From contig JABXKE010000001.1 of the NCBI GenBank assembly GCA_013540595.1, positions 1-64,000 on the forward strand: a DNA stretch of 64,000 nt. Direction: 5' to 3'. Positions 33,962 to 44,071 of the stretch are shown here, in pieces (the first letter of the stretch is position 1; each line of letters starts with the position of its first letter). The notes beneath the pieces are model-generated. The model made no database searches. It had not been told where the DNA came from and was given only the letters and a program-made list of their open reading frames with translations. Position numbers and translations under genes: made by a program. This stretch comes from Pyrodictium sp. (GTDB taxonomy: Archaea > Thermoproteota > Thermoprotei_A > Sulfolobales > Pyrodictiaceae).

Positions 33962-34038
33962 CTCAAAACGCCCGGAAAAGGGGAGTTTTAGGAGCTTAAA
34001 AGGTTTTGAAAACGTGGCTTTTAGAAGCCGTTCTATTC

Positions 34039-35418
34039 TTACTCGCCTATGATCCTTCTAAGCATTGGGTACATCTCCAGTGTTCTCTCGTACGCTAGTG
34101 TCTGGTAGAAGTTATACACTATACCTACCAGCAGGACAAGTCCAGAGCCGCTTCCATAGGCGCCAAAGATGTCGGCAATGATTGCTATCCCGGCGACAAG
34201 CAGCGAGCTTATTATGGTGAGCGGGTAGATATAGCGTGCCAGTATACGCTCCAGTACTTTCTGGTTCCTCCTTATTCCGGGCAGCTCCATGCCTGACTTT
34301 ATTAGGTTCTCTGCCTGCTTAGCTGGGCTGAGCCCGGCTATCTCAACCCAGATGAACCCAAATGCGAGGCCAAGCAGGAGCCATGCGACGGCAAACGTGA
34401 TTAACCTCAGAGGATCACTGGCGGCGTCTAGGAGGCCGTGTGGCGGCCTCACATAGTGGTAGAGTACCCCTATCCCCTTGGCCAGTACGCTGTCTTGGCC
34501 GAAGAAGCTCGCTATCACCTGCTGGAAGACGTAGATGTCTGTCACCACTATCGTGACGAAGAGGATTGGTATGTTTGTAACATAGATGAAGTTTAGCGGT
34601 ATTCGCGTTTTTATGCTACCGTAGCGCGGGCTGCTTACAGGTATGAACACTTGCATTAACTGGAAGTAGAGGAGCAGCATTATTATGGCAATTGTAGCAA
34701 GGAAGCCGACCATGTCCGGTGTCCGGTACCTCAATATAGCTAGGTCCCTGGTTGCTATAACGTGCGCCAGCCATCCATAGTAGCCTTCTTGTATCTTTAT
34801 AGGGCCGGCAAACTGCCACGCCATCCCCTTCACAACGTTAGCTACAATAAAGAGGCTTAACGCTGAGCCTATCCCCCACCCCTTTCTGACCATGTCGTCA
34901 AACCAGAGAAGGATTATAGTTGCTATAAGCAACTGAATGATGACGGCCACGCGTACTCCTAATCCAACTGGACAGCCTCCACCACCGAACGCTGTGACCC
35001 AGAACCTGCAGCCTACAACGTACGCTCCAGCTTCCAGTACAGCAAAGAGTAGAGCCAGTGTGCGCTGAGCCCCCATGAAGATCTTTCGATCTCGCGGCTT
35101 CGTTAGATCCATCTGTATGAGGCCTCCTCCTACAAGGACCTCAAGGACTATTCCGGCGGTCACAATTGGTCCTATTCCAAGAGTCATAAGGGAGCCCACG
35201 TTCATGCCCAAGATGAGCTGGGTTAGAGCAGCAGCCCCTCCGCCAGCTGTCTGCTGGTAACCCAGCACGCCGTAGAGCGGAATCTCGCTCATGACAAGGT
35301 ACAGGAGCACCACAATGGCTGTCCAAGCAAGCCTCGTTGGAAGAGGCGGTCTTCTAGCTGGCTTTTCTATTGCTGGTACGAGCTTCGAAACCTCGGCTAG
35401 AGCCTCCAGCACAGCCAT
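34039..35418 (-). CDS. secY: Protein translocase subunit SecY
   Basis: A 459-residue, ten-helix channel protein through which secreted and membrane proteins pass. Archaeal SecY blocks are visible: IPLYGVLGYQ near the N-terminus, LGIGPIVTAGIVLEVLVGGG, WFDDMVRKGWGIGSALSLFI, RIPLNFIYVTNIPILF and LAFGFIWVEIAGLSPAKQAENL, then RRNQKVLERILARYIYPLT. It follows L15 after 132 bases, with a palindrome AGAGGTACCTCT (35433-35444) just before the start. Confidence 0.95.
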   Translation of the reverse strand: MAVLEALAEVSKLVPAIEKPARRPPLPTRLAWTAIVVLLYLVMSEIPLYGVLGYQQTAGGGAAALTQLILGMNVGSLMTLGIGPIVTAGIVLEVLVGGGLIQMDLTKPRDRKIFMGAQRTLALLFAVLEAGAYVVGCRFWVTAFGGGGCPVGLGVRVAVIIQLLIATIILLWFDDMVRKGWGIGSALSLFIVANVVKGMAWQFAGPIKIQEGYYGWLAHVIATRDLAILRYRTPDMVGFLATIAIIMLLLYFQLMQVFIPVSSPRYGSIKTRIPLNFIYVTNIPILFVTIVVTDIYVFQQVIASFFGQDSVLAKGIGVLYHYVRPPHGLLDAASDPLRLITFAVAWLLLGLAFGFIWVEIAGLSPAKQAENLIKSGMELPGIRRNQKVLERILARYIYPLTIISSLLVAGIAIIADIFGAYGSGSGLVLLVGIVYNFYQTLAYERTLEMYPMLRRIIGE

Positions 35419-35550
35419 TTGATGCTACCCCCTAGAGGTACCTCTGGCAGCATTTGAGCTAGGCCAGAGCGTGTGAGTGGTAGCTAGAGTGTTAAAAACA
35501 AAGCGAAGCCTCTAGAGGAGATGGAAGCAGGTTTTTGGCACGGGCTGTAG

Positions 35551-36009
35551 CTAGCTTTCGGCTTTGCCTGTAATTACTACCTCGCCGCCTGCGCTCCTAA
35601 CCTTCTCGATAGCCCTTGATGTGGCGTGCGGGACTATGATCTTCAGTTTCTTCGTTATCTTGCCACGTCCTGCGAGTTTATTGAAGCCGAGCTTGCTCAA
35701 GTCAACAATTATCGTATCACCCTCCTGTTTAGCGATGCCCTCTGCCAGCCACTTTTCTGCTCGCTCGTCAACCTCTCCTACGTTGATCTCGCGCGCCTCC
35801 TTTGCCAAGGTCAGCGGCCTGTTGAAGCCGTGCTTGCCAAACCACGTTGGCGCATACTTAACTACCCATGTCCACATGTGCTTATGCATGCCAGCGGCTC
35901 CGAAGCCCCCTCTCGAGCCGCTGCCCCTGTGCTGTCCGATGCGTCCCCATCCCATTGTCCTGCTTCTGCCGCGAAGCTTCCTGCTCTTCTTTCTACGCCT
36001 AACAACCAT
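35551..36009 (-). CDS. rpl15: Large-subunit ribosomal protein L15
   Basis: A 152-residue protein beginning MVVRRRKKSRKLRGRSRTMGWGRIGQHRGSGSRGG-like (VVRRRKKSRKLRGRSRTMGW shown), the arginine/glycine-rich tail that threads into 23S rRNA. It continues to INVGEVDERAEKWL and ends in the IVPHATSRAIEKVRSAGGEV globular domain. It is placed between L30 and SecY. Confidence 0.95.
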   Translation of the reverse strand: MVVRRRKKSRKLRGRSRTMGWGRIGQHRGSGSRGGFGAAGMHKHMWTWVVKYAPTWFGKHGFNRPLTLAKEAREINVGEVDERAEKWLAEGIAKQEGDTIIVDLSKLGFNKLAGRGKITKKLKIIVPHATSRAIEKVRSAGGEVVITGKAES

Positions 36010-36023
36010 TTACAGATCACCCC

Positions 36024-36590
36024 CTAGAGCATCCTTCTTATGAGCTCGTTTATTGCTGTGCCGCGGTATCCAAGTTCTCCCTCTCCGGTTGAGTAGTGCT
36101 TCTTTATGCTTCCATTGAATCCTCCGCGCGGTGGATGAAGCCTAAATACCGGCTTTATTATCCACTTCTTTTCCTTCTTGTCGTAAAGCTTGTGTAGATG
36201 GATTTTCCCTTCGAGGATTCTATCGGCGAGATCCTCTATCGAACTTACTCCCAACTTCTCTTTCAAATATTCATCTGTAAGCGGCCTATTGCCGGCTATC
36301 CTACCCCTTGTCCGGAGGAGCTCTATCAGCGTTTCTCTGTCTATCTCTCCCCAGGTCACCCAATCCTTTACCTTCTGAAGCATGCCGTGAATGCCCGGAA
36401 GCGTTGAGGGGTACAGTACGAGGTGGTACTTCCTGTGCAGCCTGAGGAGTTTCAGCGTGTGCTCTACGTCCGGGCGAACGCCCACTCTTCCTCGTATCCT
36501 TATTATTGCGTAAACCTTGAAGCTTTGGTCTTCACTTGCTGCGTTACTCTCTTTTTTGCGGGCACGAGCAGATGCAACTGTGCTGCTCAT
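36024..36590 (-). CDS. rpl30: Large-subunit ribosomal protein L30
   Basis: A 188-residue archaeal L30 (L7-like extended form): YAIIRIRGRVGVRPDVEHTL, LRLHRKYHLVLYPSTLPG, VTWGEIDRETLIELLRTRGR, and the C-terminal FRLHPPRGGFNGSIKKHYSTG block. The first 20 residues (ARARKKESNAASEDQ) are a charged extension longer than usual. It precedes L15 by 14 bases. Confidence 0.94.
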   Translation of the reverse strand: MSSTVASARARKKESNAASEDQSFKVYAIIRIRGRVGVRPDVEHTLKLLRLHRKYHLVLYPSTLPGIHGMLQKVKDWVTWGEIDRETLIELLRTRGRIAGNRPLTDEYLKEKLGVSSIEDLADRILEGKIHLHKLYDKKEKKWIIKPVFRLHPPRGGFNGSIKKHYSTGEGELGYRGTAINELIRRML

Positions 36591-36634
36591 GTCTAGCCAC
36601 CCCTATACGCTCTCATGTCTTCTGGGAGTTACAC

Positions 36635-37273
36635 CTACCTGCTCCAGTCTAGAGGCGTAACGAACTTGTATGTTTGTTTCAGGGCATTGTATGTGGCTTT
36701 GACAAAGTTTATTGTAGTTCTGGTGTCTCCGCGTGTGAAGCTCCACACGTCCTGAATCCCGGCAAGCCTTAGGACGACCTTAGCAGCGTCGCCAACAACG
36801 AGCCCGGTGCCGCGAGGTGCAGGCTTCAGAACCACCTCCACACTCCCGCTCTTGCCCCTAACGGTGAAGGGTACACTGTGAGGAAGGTCGCAGAGACACT
36901 CCCAGCTGCCACAACCGCGTCTTACAGGTATTATGTTGAGCTTTGCATTCCTTATTGCTTTGTCTATGGCTATTCTTACCTGGCGTGCTTTCCCCTGCCC
37001 TACGCCGACAAATCCGTTTTCGTTTCCGATAACGACCACTGCTCTAAATCTGTTTATCCTTCCAGCGTCGGTCATCTTTTGGACAAGAGTTACGTCAACA
37101 GTCTCGGTCTTGAGCTCTGGCCCTATGAGGTAGTCCACGATCTCTGGCTCTAGTACTGGCAGGTTCCTTTCGAATATCTCTGTAAGGCTCCTTATCCTGC
37201 CTTCCTTCACCAGTCTGCCTACGAACGTTTTCGGCTTCCACTCCTGCTCAAGCTCGTAAGGTGATACGCTCAT
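36635..37273 (-). CDS. rps5: Small-subunit ribosomal protein S5
   Basis: A 212-residue protein with the archaeal S5 pattern: [16 protein letters not shown] at the start, [20 protein letters not shown] in the double-stranded-RNA-binding domain, [20 protein letters not shown] and [20 protein letters not shown]. It overlaps the L18 gene by 4 bases, so they are coupled. Confidence 0.95.
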   Translation of the reverse strand: MSVSPYELEQEWKPKTFVGRLVKEGRIRSLTEIFERNLPVLEPEIVDYLIGPELKTETVDVTLVQKMTDAGRINRFRAVVVIGNENGFVGVGQGKARQVRIAIDKAIRNAKLNIIPVRRGCGSWECLCDLPHSVPFTVRGKSGSVEVVLKPAPRGTGLVVGDAAKVVLRLAGIQDVWSFTRGDTRTTINFVKATYNALKQTYKFVTPLDWSR

Positions 37274-37905
37274 TGTGCTGCAGCCTCCCTTGACTCTAAA
37301 CGACCTAGAACGTCCTTGTAGCTCTCAAGTATTTTATCCCTAACCTCCTCGAAATGTTTTGGAAGATCTACGGGATCAAGGCCCCGTGTTAGGTATAGGC
37401 TAAACCTCCTTTCGAACAGCTGGGGGTCGGACTCCTTTAGCATGGCTGCGTGCTTGGCTATGTGCTCTCCCCTTATCCTGTACTCCTCTGGCAGAATTTC
37501 GGGGCTATGCGGAACCTCTAAGCCGGCGTCAAGCGCCCCCTTCAATGCTGCAAACACACGCGAGCCCTTCACGGGACGGTGCAGCCCGATGTCTAGAACA
37601 GCGCTTTTTATCCCAGCTTTTAGAGCCCTTAGTGCGGCCAACATGCCGGTAAGGTATGCGGCAGGCGTGTTTTTCGTACCTCCCAGCCACCCGTACTTCT
37701 TTACAAGCTCCCTGCTGTGAGCAGCGGCAACTGTTATATCGCCCTCAAGTCCCGCAACTATCACTTGAACCCAGATGTAGTTATTTGTCCTCCTAACGAC
37801 TAGCCTAGGCTTCCTTGAGAGCACCATTACGTAGCGCTTGTAGTAGTTGGTTTTTCCCTCTCTGCGCCTGCGCCTGGGCACCTTGTATCGCGGCCCTCTT
37901 GCCAT
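37270..37905 (-). CDS. rpl18: Large-subunit ribosomal protein L18
   Basis: A 211-residue 5S rRNA-binding protein: [20 protein letters not shown] at the N-terminus, [15 protein letters not shown]-like strands ([17 protein letters not shown]), [20 protein letters not shown] and [20 protein letters not shown] minus-strand TATA-like element at 37960-37972 may give L18 and downstream genes their own promoter inside the long cluster. Confidence 0.95.
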   Translation of the reverse strand: MARGPRYKVPRRRRREGKTNYYKRYVMVLSRKPRLVVRRTNNYIWVQVIVAGLEGDITVAAAHSRELVKKYGWLGGTKNTPAAYLTGMLAALRALKAGIKSAVLDIGLHRPVKGSRVFAALKGALDAGLEVPHSPEILPEEYRIRGEHIAKHAAMLKESDPQLFERRFSLYLTRGLDPVDLPKHFEEVRDKILESYKDVLGRLESREAAAQ

Positions 37906-37959
37906 CTCCTACCACCGATTAGCGTTACCCGGTAGGGAGGTATTGGAGCGCCCCCTCTC

Positions 37960-37972
37960 CCTAATAAATAGC
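37960..37972 (-). promoter_or_regulatory. Internal TATA-like element before L18
   Basis: On the minus strand it reads CGCTATTTATTAG. It lies in the 149-base gap between L19e and L18, the largest gap in the spc-like part. The predicted start is near 37940, 35 bases before the L18 ATG. Confidence 0.45.
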
Positions 37973-38054
37973 GCTTATGCGTAGAGCAATCTTCCAAAGA
38001 AGAATGCGGTGGAAACGGAGGATTCTCAGCCAACTGTTAGACACGGTTTCCATG

Positions 38055-38510
38055 CTACGCTCTGGTTTTGTAGCCATGCTCCTCCAGCCACCGCTGGAGA
38101 GAGGCAAACGTTGGGAACATTCCTCCCTTGGCCCATAGGTACAGTTTCCGGTAGGTTCTCCTGTCTATAACGCCATGATCGCGCAGATACCTTAGGTATC
38201 TTCGGATCTTTCTTACTCTTGCCATCCACTCCTCCTTGGGATCCTTCCTTGCGGTCGCCGGACCCTTGCGGCGTCCGTAGCTCCTGCGCCTCCCCTTCTT
38301 TCGGGCCTCGTGACGTATCCTCCACCTCTCTCTTGAAGGGCTGTGGGAGGGCTTTACCCTAATGATGCCCTCCTTTACCAGCCTCTTTACCTCCTCCCGC
38401 GTTATAGCAGCAGCAACGTCTTCTATGTGGCTTGGATCTATCCATATCCTTGAGACACCAACACCAAGTATTTCGGCGGCCAGACGCTTTTGCATCGATA
38501 GGTCGGGCAT
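38055..38510 (-). CDS. rpl19e: Large-subunit ribosomal protein L19e
   Basis: A 151-residue, mostly helical, basic protein: PDLSMQKRLAAEILGVGVSR, WIDPSHIEDVAAAITREEV, IRVKPSHSPSRERWRIRHEA and GRRRSYGRRKGPATARKDPK. Length and order match archaeal L19e. It starts 12 bases after L32e. Confidence 0.95.
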   Translation of the reverse strand: MPDLSMQKRLAAEILGVGVSRIWIDPSHIEDVAAAITREEVKRLVKEGIIRVKPSHSPSRERWRIRHEARKKGRRRSYGRRKGPATARKDPKEEWMARVRKIRRYLRYLRDHGVIDRRTYRKLYLWAKGGMFPTFASLQRWLEEHGYKTRA

Positions 38511-38522
38511 TTTGCCATCACC

Positions 38523-38903
38523 CTAATTTGCAACTTTTATGCCAATCCTCTCAGCCGCGCGGAGGATCTCAATTCTCTTGCGCAGCCCGACTCTTGAGGA
38601 TATGTATATTATGTGTTTCTTCGGGTCGAGTTTCTCAACTTCTTTGGGGCTGCCAACAACCACAGGTATAAGGCCTGTTGGATGCAGCCCCCTAACAGCT
38701 GATGGAGAACCATAACCGATCTCGGCAAGCGGAGGATATCCTTTGAGCTTGAGCCTCATTGGGTTGTCTATACCTTTTGGCCTCCGCCACTTCGGGTCGT
38801 TCTTGAACTTAGGGAATTTCCACCATAGGGATCGCAGGAACTCAGGCTTCCTTGCTTTCTGCTTCTTCCTGACCCGGAGAAGCCTATTGATACTGCTCTT
38901 CAT
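38523..38903 (-). CDS. rpl32e: Large-subunit ribosomal protein L32e
   Basis: A 126-residue protein with [40 protein letters not shown] and [16 protein letters not shown], all typical of L32e. It overlaps the L6 stop by 4 bases (ATGA). Confidence 0.95.
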   Translation of the reverse strand: MKSSINRLLRVRKKQKARKPEFLRSLWWKFPKFKNDPKWRRPKGIDNPMRLKLKGYPPLAEIGYGSPSAVRGLHPTGLIPVVVGSPKEVEKLDPKKHIIYISSRVGLRKRIEILRAAERIGIKVAN

Positions 38904-39457
38904 GCTTCAGCCACCTCGCGCTGATATATGTATATCCCGTCGACGAAAACTCTCCTGTCCTTGTCCTTAACCTTTGTTGCGAGCTCTATGTTAGCTGCTG
39001 TTTGGCCTACAGCTTCAATGTCTATACCTTCAACTACCACGTCGTCCTTCTCAACCTTAACGGTAGCGCCAGGCAGTATCTTAGCTACCCTTGGCGCTTT
39101 CTCTCCAAGGAAGTTCTCTATCAGAACTTTGTCGCCTTGTACTTTAACCGTGACAGGGAAATGGGAGTATACTATCTTTAGCTTGTAACGGAACCCGTTG
39201 GTGACTCCGAGAACCATATTACGTATATGAGCGGCGATGGTGCCTACAAGGGCTTTCCTCCTCCTGTTGGCAAAGTACGTCTCAACGCGTACAACGCGCC
39301 TTTCCTGGTCGAAGCTTATAATGACGCCTTTTGCGTGACTAAAGTCCCGCGAAAGCTCCCCTTTGGGACCACGTACAGTAACCTTTGAACCTTCGATAGT
39401 AACTTCTACTCCTTCGGGTATTTCGACCTCCTTTACGAGATAGGGTATCTTTGCCAT
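38900..39457 (-). CDS. rpl6: Large-subunit ribosomal protein L6
   Basis: A 185-residue protein with two L6 folds: [20 protein letters not shown] and [11 protein letters not shown] in the first half, [20 protein letters not shown] in the centre, then [20 protein letters not shown] and [19 protein letters not shown]. Length matches archaeal L6. Confidence 0.95.
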   Translation of the reverse strand: MAKIPYLVKEVEIPEGVEVTIEGSKVTVRGPKGELSRDFSHAKGVIISFDQERRVVRVETYFANRRRKALVGTIAAHIRNMVLGVTNGFRYKLKIVYSHFPVTVKVQGDKVLIENFLGEKAPRVAKILPGATVKVEKDDVVVEGIDIEAVGQTAANIELATKVKDKDRRVFVDGIYIYQREVAEA

Positions 39458-39494
39458 CGTGGCTCCCCCACCATGCTTGAGCTTTGGTGCGGGT

Positions 39495-39896
39495 TTAGTA
39501 GACGTATGCTAGGACTACGCCTCCAATCCTCTTAGCTAGCGCTTCTCGGTGAGACATCACTCCTTGGCTTGTTGAGAGTATTAGGACTCCAATGTCTCTG
39601 CTTGGCAGGTACTTTCTAATCCATTCTGGCATCTTCAGCAAGTCTTTGTACTTTACAGGATAGCGCGGTTTCACAACTCCAACCTTGTTTATCCTGCCCA
39701 GGAGCCTAACCCTTATCTTGCCCCAGCGTCCATCATCGATGTACTCAAACTCCCCTATGTAGCCTTCTCGCTGCATCACGCGGAGCACGTTGGCTATCAG
39801 CTTGGAGGCAGGCATTATTATCGCTTCAGGCTTAGCCCTCATCTCCGCGTTCATTATGGTAGCTAGCGCGTTTGCAAGCGTGTCGAGCATAACCAT
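39495..39896 (-). CDS. rps8: Small-subunit ribosomal protein S8
   Basis: About 133 residues from ATG 39896: [60 protein letters not shown] and the C-terminal [20 protein letters not shown]. The frame is open from GTG 39914, which overlaps the S14 stop by 4 bases. I prefer ATG 39896 because it gives the family-typical N-terminus and has GAGGGTGAG just upstream. Confidence 0.95.
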   Translation of the reverse strand: MVMLDTLANALATIMNAEMRAKPEAIIMPASKLIANVLRVMQREGYIGEFEYIDDGRWGKIRVRLLGRINKVGVVKPRYPVKYKDLLKMPEWIRKYLPSRDIGVLILSTSQGVMSHREALAKRIGGVVLAYVY

Positions 39897-39910
39897 GGTG
39901 TATCTCACCC

Positions 39911-40075
39911 TCACGAATACTTTCTAAACCCTAAGCTCACAGCAAGCTCTCTAAAGCACTGCCTGCATAACATTAGGCCATACTTGCGTATGACGGCATC
40001 ATGGCTTCCACAGCGCACGCACGCGTAAGCCCCACGACCCACCTTAACTTCTTTTGGTGGCCGGAACTTTGCCAT
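39911..40075 (-). CDS. rps14: Small-subunit ribosomal protein S14 (zinc type)
   Basis: A 54-residue protein: [20 protein letters not shown], then [20 protein letters not shown] and [14 protein letters not shown]. The zinc ligands are C19, C22, C37 and C40. Its small size makes it easy to miss, but its place between L5 and S8 is the conserved one. Confidence 0.95.
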   Translation of the reverse strand: MAKFRPPKEVKVGRGAYACVRCGSHDAVIRKYGLMLCRQCFRELAVSLGFRKYS

Positions 40076-40142
40076 CTTGAGCGCACCCACAGCTATCTGC
40101 TGAAGAAGGGGGATCTAATACTATTTTCGTCAAATCTTGTTA

Positions 40143-40742
40143 TTATCTCGGCTCTATAGTTACTCCGAACAATTCGTGGAGCAGGACCATGGTCTCCTCC
40201 TTGGTCACTCGGTGCCTCCTCGGTATTCTGCTTCTAGCTCTCCTCCTCCTAGCTACTCTAAAGCCTGGCCTTTCTATTGTCACAGCAATGTCCATTCCGA
40301 ATATGCCTATCTCTGGGTCGTACTTCACGCCAGGTATTAGTATGTGTTCCTCAACTCCGAAGCTTATGTTGCCGTGCCCGTCTATTTGTGAAGCTCTAAG
40401 CCTGCCTCCAACAGCCACTAGAACACCCTTTAGGAACTTAATCGCCCTTTCACCCCTCAGGGTTACCATTACTGCGATCGGCTCTCCCTTTCTTATGCCA
40501 AAGTCCCTTATGGTTCTCTTTGCTTTCCTCACAGAGGGTTTCTGCGACTCTCCGGTAAGTAGTTCAACAAGCTGCTCCAGAAGCCTGTAGGCCTTTTGCA
40601 GCCTTTCTCCCGACTGGCCTACGCCAATGTTTACTGTAACTTTAGCTATCCGTGGCTTTAGCATAGGGTTTTTGCTCCACCTTTCCTTTATAGCTTCGAT
40701 CTCCTCACTGCTCAAAGGTATTGTGCTGGCACTCACTTCCAC
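40143..40742 (-). CDS. rpl5: Large-subunit ribosomal protein L5
   Basis: A 199-residue 5S rRNA-binding protein: [60 protein letters not shown] and [20 protein letters not shown]. The C-terminal 30 residues are Arg-rich ([19 protein letters not shown]). It overlaps the S4e gene by 10 bases. Confidence 0.95.
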   Translation of the reverse strand: MEVSASTIPLSSEEIEAIKERWSKNPMLKPRIAKVTVNIGVGQSGERLQKAYRLLEQLVELLTGESQKPSVRKAKRTIRDFGIRKGEPIAVMVTLRGERAIKFLKGVLVAVGGRLRASQIDGHGNISFGVEEHILIPGVKYDPEIGIFGMDIAVTIERPGFRVARRRRARSRIPRRHRVTKEETMVLLHELFGVTIEPR

Positions 40743-41503
40743 GCACCCTCAGGCAAGCTTATCCATGGCTCCTCTCCAGGCCTTGCTATGACAAATATGT
40801 AGTCTAGGCTTGTCTGGAACTTCTCTCCTCTAGCGTCCTCCATAGTCACTATGCTTCTGAATCGCTTCATGCCCTTCTGTATAGAGACCACGCGCCCAAC
40901 TCTGCCGACGTTCCGTCCACCAGTAACTATCGCTAGGCTTCCTTCTTCAAGTGGTGCGTAGTCTAGAACCTCCTGATCCGGTATCGTGATCTTCAGAGTT
41001 CCTAGAGTTTTGAATTGTCTTGCTTCAACAGGGTTGGTTGGATCGGATACCCTTATGAGCACGTTCCTTCCATCGTGAAGGTTCAGCTGTATATGTCCTC
41101 CCTTTACTGTCGTTTTGTTTTCTATCCTGCATAGCTTTATGTGCTTCTCACTCTCGGGTATCGGATGGAGCGTGAAGAACTTTACTGGATAGGGGATAAC
41201 TCGGTAAACCTCCCCGGTTTCCTCTATTTCGAGAACATCCATTAAGCCGACAGGGTACTTGTAGTCTCTGCGAACCCTGCCGTCGACCTTGAAGTGTCCC
41301 TCACTTACTAGCTTCCGGGCCTCACGTGCTGTCTTTGCATAGCCTAGTATGTCCCTTACTATGATTAGTAGGGGTATTGACCTCTCGATAGGGTGCGGTC
41401 CAGGTCGGGGTTTTACTGTGAATACGCCTACTCTGTGTCTGACGGGCCAGAACTTTGGTGCAACTAGAGTCTTTAAGTGTCTTCTACCACCCATCCGTGC
41501 CAT
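40733..41503 (-). CDS. rps4e: Small-subunit ribosomal protein S4e
   Basis: A 256-residue protein combining an S4-like RNA-binding segment and a KOW region: [77 protein letters not shown] and [20 protein letters not shown]. Some 15 residues are longer than usual at the C-terminus. Confidence 0.95.
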   Translation of the reverse strand: MARMGGRRHLKTLVAPKFWPVRHRVGVFTVKPRPGPHPIERSIPLLIIVRDILGYAKTAREARKLVSEGHFKVDGRVRRDYKYPVGLMDVLEIEETGEVYRVIPYPVKFFTLHPIPESEKHIKLCRIENKTTVKGGHIQLNLHDGRNVLIRVSDPTNPVEARQFKTLGTLKITIPDQEVLDYAPLEEGSLAIVTGGRNVGRVGRVVSIQKGMKRFRSIVTMEDARGEKFQTSLDYIFVIARPGEEPWISLPEGAWK

Positions 41504-41544
41504 CGTAGCACACCTGGCTTCGGCTTCTCTGTCCCTTTACCCTT

Positions 41545-41961
41545 TTATGTGCTACCTGCTGCAGCCTCCTGTAGAAGCTTCTGTACCTCTCTAGCCCGTC
41601 TTCTCCTCTCTATCATAGCCTTTCTTCTGTCGTCATCGAGATTTAGCGATACTATCATTAAGTTGGATGGATGTATTGGGTAGTACCGCGGCTCTCCGCG
41701 TGCGTTTGTTATAGTAGCTCCTTCGACGTACACTCTGAGGCGCCTAAGATCTACTTTGACAACCTTGCCCTTGTGTCCTTTGAAGTTTCCTCTCGTTATA
41801 ATCACTTCATCTCCCACGCGTACTGGCAGGTTCCTGATGCCGTACTGCCTCCGTAGCTCTGGGCTGAGGGGCGCTGTTACGAGCTTCTGGCGTTTGTGCA
41901 GAGGTGCGTTAAAGAGGGCATTTCTTTGCTTGCGAGGCTGAGAGGAGGGAGTCCACTTCAT
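41545..41961 (-). CDS. rpl24: Large-subunit ribosomal protein L24
   Basis: A 138-residue KOW-domain protein, an early assembly protein: [60 protein letters not shown] and [20 protein letters not shown]. The C-terminus is a basic helix ([18 protein letters not shown]). Confidence 0.95.
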   Translation of the reverse strand: MKWTPSSQPRKQRNALFNAPLHKRQKLVTAPLSPELRRQYGIRNLPVRVGDEVIITRGNFKGHKGKVVKVDLRRLRVYVEGATITNARGEPRYYPIHPSNLMIVSLNLDDDRRKAMIERRRRAREVQKLLQEAAAGST

Positions 41962-41977
41962 TTTGCAGCACCCGCAA

Positions 41978-42418
41978 TCAAATGATTATACTTGCTATGT
42001 TGGCTACCTTGGGCCACCGCTCGGCAGCTTCCCGGGCTATGGGACCTCGTACCTCGCTACCCTTAGGAGCCCCATCGGGAGAAACTATTACGACGGCATT
42101 GTCCTCAAACGCGATCCAAGTGCCATCGGGCCTTCTGTAAGGCCTCCTTTGTCTTACCACTATTGCGCGTGTTACCTGCCTTCTCATCTCCGGCGTACCC
42201 TTCTTCACCGTTACAACAACCATGTCACCGACACTTGCGGCAGGTATTCTCCTGAGGCGACCTTTATAGCCGACGACGCCTATTATCATAACCTCTTTCG
42301 CTCCGCTGTTGTCTGCTACAACAGCGTAAGTGCCTACCTGTACCCCGGTAGGTATGCTACGCCTAGGTGGAACTCCCTTTGCCTCTCCTCCCTTCGGCAA
42401 AGACGACCCCTCACACAT
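41978..42418 (-). CDS. rpl14: Large-subunit ribosomal protein L14
   Basis: A 146-residue protein with [40 protein letters not shown] and [19 protein letters not shown], then [20 protein letters not shown] near the end. A TATA-like stretch (TTTGTACCTTTATTAACC, minus strand, near 42432-42449) precedes the gene and may be an internal promoter. Confidence 0.95.
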   Translation of the reverse strand: MCEGSSLPKGGEAKGVPPRRSIPTGVQVGTYAVVADNSGAKEVMIIGVVGYKGRLRRIPAASVGDMVVVTVKKGTPEMRRQVTRAIVVRQRRPYRRPDGTWIAFEDNAVVIVSPDGAPKGSEVRGPIAREAAERWPKVANIASIII

Positions 42419-42465
42419 CTACGAGGCTGCAGGTTAATAAAGGTACAAAACATTACATGCCAGAG

Positions 42466-42819
42466 CTAAGAGCCTTCTGTTCTGCGCTTTACTACTCCTA
42501 CTATTACGAAGTGCACGGTCTTTGCCAGAGGCCTCGTCTCGCCGATGATAACCTCATCGCCCGGCTGCGCGTTGATGCAAGGCGGATTGTGCGCATGTAT
42601 CCTGCTTCTTCTCTTCTCATATCTCTTGTACTTCTTGTCGTAGTACAGATACTCCCTCTCTACCACAGCTGTCCTTTGCATTTTTGTCTTGATGACGGTG
42701 CCGCGAAGGATTAGACCTCTTACTCTAACGTCTCCATGCCATGGGCACTTTTTGTCGCTGCAGACGGTCTTAGGGGGCTCTACGCCTGGTATGCCAACAT
42801 TTCTTACTTGGCTAGCCAT
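42466..42819 (-). CDS. rps17: Small-subunit ribosomal protein S17
   Basis: A 117-residue OB-fold protein: IPGVEPPKTVCSDKKCPWHG, RGLILRGTVIKTKMQRTAVV, SRIHAHNPPCINAQPGDEVI and GETRPLAKTVHFVIVGVVKR. Its start overlaps the RNase P protein gene by 16 bases. Two Cys residues in the N-terminal loop (VCSDKKC) are common in archaeal S17. Confidence 0.95.
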   Translation of the reverse strand: MASQVRNVGIPGVEPPKTVCSDKKCPWHGDVRVRGLILRGTVIKTKMQRTAVVEREYLYYDKKYKRYEKRRSRIHAHNPPCINAQPGDEVIIGETRPLAKTVHFVIVGVVKRRTEGS

Positions 42820-43169
42820 GGTATCCAGCCTCTACCCTTCCCTAACCTCCTAACTCGCTGGATAATGCTGCCAAATATAAGTTCTCCAGGTACCTCGACA
42901 ACGTCTCTGTCGCACATAAACCTAAAGATTGTCCCCATCTTCGGTATCCTTAATATTCGTCCACTGGCCTCATCTCTAACTATCACATACTTCTTTTCAT
43001 CTTGAATGACCGTACCTTTGACTCCGATAAAGGACCTTGAGGGACTGAATGTAATCTCTACTCTACAACCTATAGGCAGGAACAGAAAACGGGCGGTCGA
43101 AAAGATTCGTGTGATTTCTTGTTCAGCTGGCCTAGCTTTTCCCCTTTTTCTCGGCAAGCTCCTCTTCAC
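42804..43169 (-). CDS. rnp1: RNase P protein component 1 (Rpp29/Pop4)
   Basis: A 121-residue Sm-like barrel protein of archaeal RNase P, which trims tRNA 5' ends. The core matches the family: VEITFSPSRSFIGVKGTVIQ, DEKKYVIVRDEASGRILRIP, KMGTIFRFMCDRDVVEVPGE. The position between L29 and S17 is conserved in archaea. The frame's start at 43169 overlaps L29 by 38 bases; a later start is possible. Confidence 0.92.
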   Translation of the reverse strand: MKRSLPRKRGKARPAEQEITRIFSTARFLFLPIGCRVEITFSPSRSFIGVKGTVIQDEKKYVIVRDEASGRILRIPKMGTIFRFMCDRDVVEVPGELIFGSIIQRVRRLGKGRGWIPWLAK

Positions 43170-43356
43170 GCATAACAGTTAGTATTCTTGCTATGGTCTT
43201 CCTTATGGCCCGTATAGCACCTGGATTTTCGAGCGTTCCTACGGCAGCCTTTAGTCTAAGCTTTACCAGCTCTTCTTGAAGCTCTCTAAGCTTTGCCAGG
43301 CGTTCCTCTCTGCTCATCTTCCTTATATCATCTGTCCGGATCATGTACTTAGGCAT
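43132..43356 (-). CDS. rpl29: Large-subunit ribosomal protein L29
   Basis: A 74-residue helical hairpin: RTDDIRKMSREERLAKLREL, QEELVKLRLKAAVGTLENPG and AIRAIRKTIARILTVMREEE. It follows S3 by 10 bases and overlaps the RNase P protein gene. Confidence 0.95.
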   Translation of the reverse strand: MPKYMIRTDDIRKMSREERLAKLRELQEELVKLRLKAAVGTLENPGAIRAIRKTIARILTVMREEELAEKKGKS

Positions 43357-43366
43357 TGCCTACCAC

Positions 43367-44071
43367 CTACAGTTCTGTGCTGTACTCTTCCTCTCCCTCC
43401 CCGCCCTCTTCTCCCTTGGGTGGCTTGACAGCTTCTGCCTTCAACCTTAGTTTCTCGACCACCTCCTTGACCTCCTCCGGCTGCTTTATCCTAACGTAGT
43501 CGCTTGTGGAGCCAGGCTTGACTATGACGACCTCTATGCCGTAGGTGCCGGGCTTCAGATTCACATGCATAACGGCTCTATCGACCAGGTGCTCGACGTG
43601 GTGCCCCGTTGTGTAGACCTTGCCCCACCTAACCTTCTCGTAGCGCGCTCGTTCGGTTCTGAGCTTTCCACTTATGATTATCTGTGCTCCTATGGCTCCA
43701 GCATTTATTATCCTCCTAAGCATTACGGCTGCAACCCTTCTGTAGTATGCTCCACGCTCCAGGAATACGGCTATCCTAGAGGCAACGACCCTCGCGTTCA
43801 GGTCAGGGTCCTCTACCTTATGGACGGTTATCTGAGGGTTTTGAAGGCCGAAGTAGTTCTCGAATATGGCAGCAAGCTGGCGAATGGTTTCCCCTCTTCT
43901 GCCTATAATCATAGCCGGCCTTTCAGCTTGTATTATCACCCTTGTCCCGAGGGGGAACTTTATTATCTGAACCCCAGCGTAGCCTGCCCTGTAGAATCTT
44001 CGGGCAAGGTACTCGTCTATCTGTGTTTGAAGCATATTCCTCTCTATGAAGTATCTCTTTATCAGAACCAT
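43367..44071 (-). CDS. rps3: Small-subunit ribosomal protein S3
   Basis: A 234-residue KH-domain protein lining the mRNA entry channel: KRYFIERNMLQTQIDEYLAR, RVIIQAERPAMIIGRRGETI (the GxxG loop), RRIINAGAIGAQIIISGKLR and GHHVEHLVDRAVMHVNLKPG. The C-terminus is a Lys/Glu/Gly-rich tail. It begins directly after the L22 stop. Confidence 0.95.
   Translation of the reverse strand: MVLIKRYFIERNMLQTQIDEYLARRFYRAGYAGVQIIKFPLGTRVIIQAERPAMIIGRRGETIRQLAAIFENYFGLQNPQITVHKVEDPDLNARVVASRIAVFLERGAYYRRVAAVMLRRIINAGAIGAQIIISGKLRTERARYEKVRWGKVYTTGHHVEHLVDRAVMHVNLKPGTYGIEVVIVKPGSTSDYVRIKQPEEVKEVVEKLRLKAEAVKPPKGEEGGEGEEEYSTEL

Noticed and set aside
35433-35444. Palindrome AGAGGTACCTCT before secY as an operator
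   Set aside because: A single 12-base palindrome without a repeat or TATA relation; chance cannot be excluded.
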